Below, piece after piece: positions 21,717 to 25,478 of a stretch of DNA of 25,478 bases. The notes under the pieces are model-generated. The model searched no databases and was not told the DNA's origin. It saw only the letters and a list, made by a program, of their open reading frames with translations. Positions within the stretch are counted from its first letter, which is position 1, and every line of letters begins with the position of its first letter. Both the position numbers and the translations under genes were made by a program. The DNA comes from Solirubrobacterales bacterium (GTDB lineage: Bacteria; Actinomycetota; Thermoleophilia; Solirubrobacterales; Solirubrobacteraceae). The stretch is taken from contig QHBV01000171.1 in assembly GCA_003244035.1 (NCBI GenBank), positions 1 to 25,478 of the forward strand, read 5' to 3'.

Positions 21717-23462
21717 GTGAGCCACGTTCGCGGGCGCTTGCCCTTGCTTGTCCTGGGCGTGGTGATGATCGCCGGTGCGGCGCTCCTGCTTCACGTGACG
21801 CGCGGCGAGTCACTGGTCGCTGACGAGTGGATCTTCTTCGCCTACCGCGGCCACGGCCCAGCGGTGACGCTGTTCGCGCCCAACAACGGCAGCCTCGACC
21901 TCGTTCCGATCCTCCTCTACCGCGGGGTCTTCAAGCTCTTCGGGCCTGACAGCACAGTCCTTCGGCTGATCCTCGTCGCCCTCGAGCTGCTCTGCGTCGG
22001 GCTCGTCTTCCAGCTCACCCGGCGGCGGGTCGGAGACTGGATTGCGCTCGGCGGCGCCACGCTGCTGCTGTTCCTTGGCTCCGGCTGGCTGCTGGCCACC
22101 TCGGTCGGGATCACGCTCTACCTGGCGGTCGGGCTCGGTCTGGCGGCGCTGATCGCGATCGAGCGAAGAAGCCTGCGCGCAGATCTGGTCGCCTGCGCCC
22201 TGCTCGCCTTGGCCGTCGCGAGCTACAGCGCCGCGCTGCCCTTCGCCGCCGGCGTCGCGATCGCAATTGCCCTGCGACCGGCCCGGCTGCGCTGGCGGCG
22301 CGCCTGGGTCGTAGCGATACCGCTGCTCTACTACGGTGCTTGGCGCATCTGGGCCGCTCATTACGTACTGCACCCGAAGCTGCCCTTCGTCACCGGGTCG
22401 ATCATTCCGTCAGGAGCGCTCACGAAAGCGCCTGGCCGCATCGGGGAGGCGTTCGCCGCCGGCCTGGCTTCGGCCACCGGCCTGTTCAGGATCGGCGCGC
22501 AGTTCATCTTCGTGGTCAACTACACCTGGGCCGTGCCGCTGGCCGTCCTGTTCGTCGCGGCGGCGCTGGCTCGGTTCAGATGGCCGCGGCGCCTGCCTCG
22601 GGACCGCGACCTCTGGGTGTTTCTCGCGATGCCGCTGGTCTACTGGATCGCCGTTTCGCTGGTCGCCCAACGAGCCGCGGGCTCCAAGCATTGGGTGGCT
22701 AGGGCGCCCAACATCGGGGGCTACCAGTACACGAGCGTGGTGCTGCTCCTGCTCGGGGCGGCGGCGTTGGCTTCCGGCGTGAGAATCCCCCAGCTCGCGC
22801 GGTGGGCCCTGGCAGCGGTGCTCGCGGCCTCGCTGGTCGGTAACCTGCTCACCCTCCACCAGGCTGCAACGGTCTTCCGAAGCGAAGGACCCATCGATCG
22901 TGCCGAGCTCGCCGCAGTGGAGCTTGTCGGCAGCCGCGCCGCCGCACACGTACCGGCCTTCACTGACGACGTTCCGCTCCCACCCCTGGATTACCTCTCT
23001 GCAGCGGCCGACCTGGGATCCGCGGCCGCGCCCGCCTCGTCCTTGCCGAAGGCAACCCCGGGGACCCGTCGGGGGGTGGATCTGACCTTGATCGGCCTGC
23101 TTAAGCTGGCGCCGCGGCCGAGCGTCGCAATCGTGCCGCGCACACCCATGGCGCGGACACCCTCGCTGGAGAGCGGAGCCGCCGATCTCGGGCAGGCGAA
23201 GCCCGGCTGCGTGAGCGTACGCCCACGCAGCCCCGGGACACCCCTCTCCTTCAGGTTGCCGCGCGGCGGGTTCGCCGTGAAAGTTGCCAAGGGCGTTCCG
23301 GTGGAGTTGTACCTGCGACGCTTCATGGACCCTCCGGGCCTGCCCATCGGCAGCGTCGCCGGTGGCGCCGGCGCCACCGTGGCCATCCCCACCGACGCCT
23401 CGGCGCAGCCCTGGCAGCTGCTGATATCCCCAGTCCAGCCGGTCCAATTGTGCGCCCTGTAA
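21717..23462 (+). CDS. Polytopic membrane protein, GT-C-like, tandem copy 2
   Basis: This 581-residue protein is the downstream duplicate of the preceding gene. The first 60 residues and the membrane region match closely (about three quarters identical by eye), including SLVADEWIFFAYRGHG in the first outer loop and GRIGEAFAAGLASATGLFRI. The mid-region (about residues 390-480) is shorter and poorly alignable, and the C-terminal domain with LYLRRFMDPPGLPIGSVAG is nearly unchanged. The protein stops after VQLCAL, whereas copy 1 has 12 further residues. The GTG at 21717 was chosen by alignment with copy 1; the frame is open eight codons upstream. Its 3' end overlaps the next methyltransferase by 13 bases. 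The GT-C role is inferred from topology and the DEW motif. Confidence 0.75.
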   Translation: MSHVRGRLPLLVLGVVMIAGAALLLHVTRGESLVADEWIFFAYRGHGPAVTLFAPNNGSLDLVPILLYRGVFKLFGPDSTVLRLILVALELLCVGLVFQLTRRRVGDWIALGGATLLLFLGSGWLLATSVGITLYLAVGLGLAALIAIERRSLRADLVACALLALAVASYSAALPFAAGVAIAIALRPARLRWRRAWVVAIPLLYYGAWRIWAAHYVLHPKLPFVTGSIIPSGALTKAPGRIGEAFAAGLASATGLFRIGAQFIFVVNYTWAVPLAVLFVAAALARFRWPRRLPRDRDLWVFLAMPLVYWIAVSLVAQRAAGSKHWVARAPNIGGYQYTSVVLLLLGAAALASGVRIPQLARWALAAVLAASLVGNLLTLHQAATVFRSEGPIDRAELAAVELVGSRAAAHVPAFTDDVPLPPLDYLSAAADLGSAAAPASSLPKATPGTRRGVDLTLIGLLKLAPRPSVAIVPRTPMARTPSLESGAADLGQAKPGCVSVRPRSPGTPLSFRLPRGGFAVKVAKGVPVELYLRRFMDPPGLPIGSVAGGAGATVAIPTDASAQPWQLLISPVQPVQLCAL

Positions 23463-24220
23463 CACCACCACCACTCGTCGAGCTTCAGCGCACGCTCTAC
23501 GCCTCGCGCAACCCGACCCGCCGGTGGCTGCATCAGAGCCGGCGAGAGCACGTAGAGTCGGCGCTCCGACGCCTGGCCAAGGAGCGCGGCGGGACCGATG
23601 CCCTGGAGGTGGGACCGGGCAGCGGCATCTACCTGGCCCTTCTGTGTGAGCTCTTCGAGCACGTCACCGCAAGTGACATCGAGCCTGAGTATCTCGACCA
23701 CCTCGACCGGGTCGTGGCCGAACATCCAAATCTCGAGCTCGCTGTCGACGACATCGCCTCGTCCAGCCTCAAACCCGAGAGCTTCGACCTGGTGCTGTGC
23801 TCGGAGGTAATCGAGCACGCACCGGAGCCGGAGCGGGTCGTCGCCGGGCTCCGGCGGGTGTTGAGACCCGGAGGAGCTCTCGTGCTGAGCACTCCCCAAG
23901 CCCGCAGCACGCTCGAGCTGGCCTCCAGGGTCGCCTTCCTCCCCGGGATCATCGACATCGTGCGGCGTGTCTACAGGGAGCCGATCCTGCCCACCGGCCA
24001 CATCAGCCTGCTGACGGTGCGAGAAGTCGAAGCTCTGCTCGCCAGCAACGGCTTCCGCGTGCTCGAGCGCCACACCGGGGGTCTCTACCTGCCACTGGTC
24101 GCCGAGCTCGGCGGCCGGGCCGGCCTGAGGCTCGCCCGCCGGCTCGAGCGCCGGATCTCCCGCGGGCGGCTCGACGGCCTGCTGTGGACGCAGTCCTGGG
24201 TAGCCGAGCGATCGCGATGA
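23450..24220 (+). CDS. Class I SAM-dependent methyltransferase (type 11)
   Basis: The 256-residue protein has an N-terminal helical segment (LQRTLYASRNPTRRWLHQSR), then motif I DALEVGPGSGIYLALLCE, acidic ASDIEPEYLDHLDR, DDIASSSLKPESFDLVLCSEVIEHAPEPERVVAGL, and GGALVLSTPQARSTLEL. The EVIEHAPEPERV and STPQ elements are typical of Methyltransf_11 enzymes. GTG 23450 overlaps the preceding membrane-protein gene by 13 bases and no better start was seen before the conserved region. The stop overlaps the following GT2 gene (ATGA). The three genes therefore form one coupled unit of GT-C-like protein, methyltransferase and GT2. The substrate is unknown. Confidence 0.85.
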   Translation: MRPVTPPPLVELQRTLYASRNPTRRWLHQSRREHVESALRRLAKERGGTDALEVGPGSGIYLALLCELFEHVTASDIEPEYLDHLDRVVAEHPNLELAVDDIASSSLKPESFDLVLCSEVIEHAPEPERVVAGLRRVLRPGGALVLSTPQARSTLELASRVAFLPGIIDIVRRVYREPILPTGHISLLTVREVEALLASNGFRVLERHTGGLYLPLVAELGGRAGLRLARRLERRISRGRLDGLLWTQSWVAERSR

Positions 24221-24999
24221 AGGCAGGGGGGAGGGCTCCCAGCCTCTCGATCGTGATCCCGGCCTTCAACGAGGAGCAGCGACTGCCGCGGCTGATCCAG
24301 GAGCTGGCCACGAGCGCGGAGGCGATCGCCGCCAGCTCGGGATTCAGCTTCCTGGAGGGGGTGATCGTCGACGATGGCAGCACCGACCGCACGCCTGATC
24401 TGCTGCGCGAGGCCGCCGCCGCGCAGCCTCTCCTGCGCCTCGTGAGCAGCGAGCGCAACCGAGGCAAGGGCGCCGCCGTCGCCGCCGGCGTGCGCGCCGC
24501 CCGCGGCGACTACCTGCTCCTGACGGACATCGACCTCTCAACTCCGCTGAGCGATCTGAGCCATCTCGCACGAGCCGTCCACGGCGGCGCCGATATGGCG
24601 ATCGGCTCTCGCGTGGTCGAAGGCTCGGTGGTCAAGGATGCCCCCGCCTACCGCAAGCGCCTCGGGCAGGGCTTCAACCTCGCGGTCCGGGCACTGACGG
24701 GACTCAGCTTCGGCGACACGCAATGTGGCTTCAAGCTGCTGGCGTCCGCGGCCGCGCGCGAGCTGCTTGCGGCGCAGATCTGTCATGGCTGGGCCTACGA
24801 CGTCGAGCTGCTGATGCGCGGACGCCTCGCCGGCTTGGCGATCGTCGAGGTGCCGGTGACCTACGTGCACGATCCCCGGTCGCGGATGAAGGTCGCGCGC
24901 GACTCGGTGCGAATGCTCTGGGACGTGATCGGGCTCTCGCTGCGCTTACGGACGTGTGAGCGCGGGCGTCAGCGGCGCTTGCGAGCCACGACGAGGTAG
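24217..24999 (+). CDS. GT2 glycosyltransferase, dolichyl/polyprenyl-phosphate glucosyltransferase-like
   Basis: This 260-residue protein resembles the ALG5/DPG-synthase branch of family 2, which makes polyprenyl-phosphate sugars for use by GT-C enzymes. Motifs are LSIVIPAFNEEQRLPRLI, VIVDDGSTDRTPDLL at about residues 49-63, NRGKGAAVAAGVRAARGDY, the metal-binding LLTDIDLSTP at about 101-110, MAIGSRV, then GDTQCGFKLL and WAYDVELLMRGRLAGLAIVEVPV. The TDID in place of the usual DAD is common in this branch. ATG 24217 overlaps the methyltransferase stop by four bases. The 3' end overlaps the convergent methyltransferase by 31 bases. A product feeding the two adjacent GT-C-like proteins is a reasonable inference. 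Confidence 0.88.
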   Translation: MKAGGRAPSLSIVIPAFNEEQRLPRLIQELATSAEAIAASSGFSFLEGVIVDDGSTDRTPDLLREAAAAQPLLRLVSSERNRGKGAAVAAGVRAARGDYLLLTDIDLSTPLSDLSHLARAVHGGADMAIGSRVVEGSVVKDAPAYRKRLGQGFNLAVRALTGLSFGDTQCGFKLLASAAARELLAAQICHGWAYDVELLMRGRLAGLAIVEVPVTYVHDPRSRMKVARDSVRMLWDVIGLSLRLRTCERGRQRRLRATTR

Positions 25000-25478
25000 G
25001 CCCGCACCGGAGTCAGCGCCCGCGGCCAGCGGCGGCCGAACTGGGTGATCCAACGGCCCAGGGGCAGCTCGTACGCCCGCTCGATCTCGAACCGCTCGCC
25101 GATCAGTGCGGTGAGCAGGTCGAAAGGGAGCTGAAGCGTGGCCGGATGTCCTCCGAGCAGCGGGGTGCGAGCAAGCGTCCTCAGCGTCCCGAACAGCAGC
25201 TTCTCGACCGCGTAGAACCAGGGCGGCACGCAGGACTCGGCGACGATCATGCGCCCGCCCGGCTTCAGCGGCTTCTCCGCCTGGACCAGCGCACTTCGCA
25301 CGTTGGCAACCAGGTCGGCCGGGCGCTCGCCGACCAGGTGATGGAACAGGAAGGTCTCGAGCACGGCGTCGTAGTGGTCGGCCGGCTCCTCGAGGCGCAG
25401 GGCATCGCCGCGGCGCGCGGTGACGTTGGGCGGGAAGTGAGAACCCGGCAGCCGGTCCAGGAAGAGGTCAACCGCGAC
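24969..25478 (-). CDS. SAM-dependent methyltransferase, C-terminal part (runs off right edge)
   Basis: 169 residues are visible on the minus strand; the frame is open to the window edge and the start lies beyond it. The visible part begins inside the Rossmann fold: FPPNVTARRGDALRLEEPAD, then HYDAVLETFLFHHLVGERP (the motif IV region, HH in place of EH), KPLKPGGRMIVAESCVPPWFY and a C-terminal RWPRALTPVRAYLVVARKRR. This matches class I methyltransferases of the type 11/25 group. Motif I is outside the window. The gene converges with the GT2 gene, overlapping it by 31 bases, and extends the methyltransferase-rich pattern past the right edge. Confidence 0.8.
   Translation of the reverse strand, partial: VAVDLFLDRLPGSHFPPNVTARRGDALRLEEPADHYDAVLETFLFHHLVGERPADLVANVRSALVQAEKPLKPGGRMIVAESCVPPWFYAVEKLLFGTLRTLARTPLLGGHPATLQLPFDLLTALIGERFEIERAYELPLGRWITQFGRRWPRALTPVRAYLVVARKRR

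Larger units (their letters stand above)
19845..23462 (+). repeat. Tandem duplication of promoter plus membrane-protein gene
   Basis: Two copies lie head to tail about 1.86 kb apart. Matching blocks include the promoter and 5' end (19845-19892 and 21702-21749), a 51-base identical block (20165-20215 and 22025-22075), a 53-base identical block (20586-20638 and 22446-22498), and a near-identical 3' segment around 21471-21535 and 23331-23390. Diverged stretches lie between them. Confidence 0.85.

Noticed and set aside
1..25478. CRISPR arrays, tRNA and rRNA genes
   Set aside because: No regularly spaced direct repeats and no recognisable T-loop or rRNA core sequences were seen on reading both strands; a covariance-model scan was not possible.

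Overview
The window is high-GC DNA, visibly about 65-80% GC in the stretches counted by hand. It has many GTG starts, stop/start overlaps of the GTGA and ATGA type, and several start codons preceded only by a -10-like box. Together with VapBC, Uma2, a serine-rich ModA lipoprotein linker and actinobacterial-looking protein sequences, this suggests an actinomycete, possibly of the Thermoleophilia/Solirubrobacterales type. The phylum is inference. No rRNA, tRNA or CRISPR array was seen. No gene-free stretch exceeds about 150 bases; the longest is the 5632-5782 spacer.

Bases 1-5631 form a molybdenum and housekeeping section. It runs from the 5' end of a ribbon-helix-helix antitoxin at the left edge, through mogA (minus), a vapBC pair whose toxin is frameshifted (minus) and a CmoB/DUF1698-like methyltransferase, to a complete modABC molybdate transporter operon with a palindrome just upstream of modA. 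A Uma2-family nuclease gene lies convergent to modC with one base between the stop codons.

Bases 5723-25478 are almost entirely a surface-glycan type gene collection. There are nine further SAM-dependent methyltransferases (one cut by the right edge), two GT2 and two GT4 glycosyltransferases, and four large polytopic membrane proteins that look like GT-C glycosyltransferases. The genes form short blocks joined by 4-base stop/start overlaps, and neighbouring blocks often converge with overlapping 3' ends. My working model is that the GT2 enzymes charge a polyprenyl phosphate carrier or add sugars, the GT-C proteins transfer sugars outside the membrane, the GT4 enzymes extend the glycan inside, and the methyltransferases decorate it.

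An IS630-family element (18578-19823) is inserted exactly in the stop codon of one methyltransferase gene and separates it from a tandem pair of duplicated GT-C-like genes (19860-21653 and 21717-23462), which keep near-identical promoters and 5' ends. A recurring TANNAT box 7-8 bases before start codons suggests leaderless transcription for several first genes of blocks. One GT4 gene appears to use a CTG start behind a perfect Shine-Dalgarno sequence.
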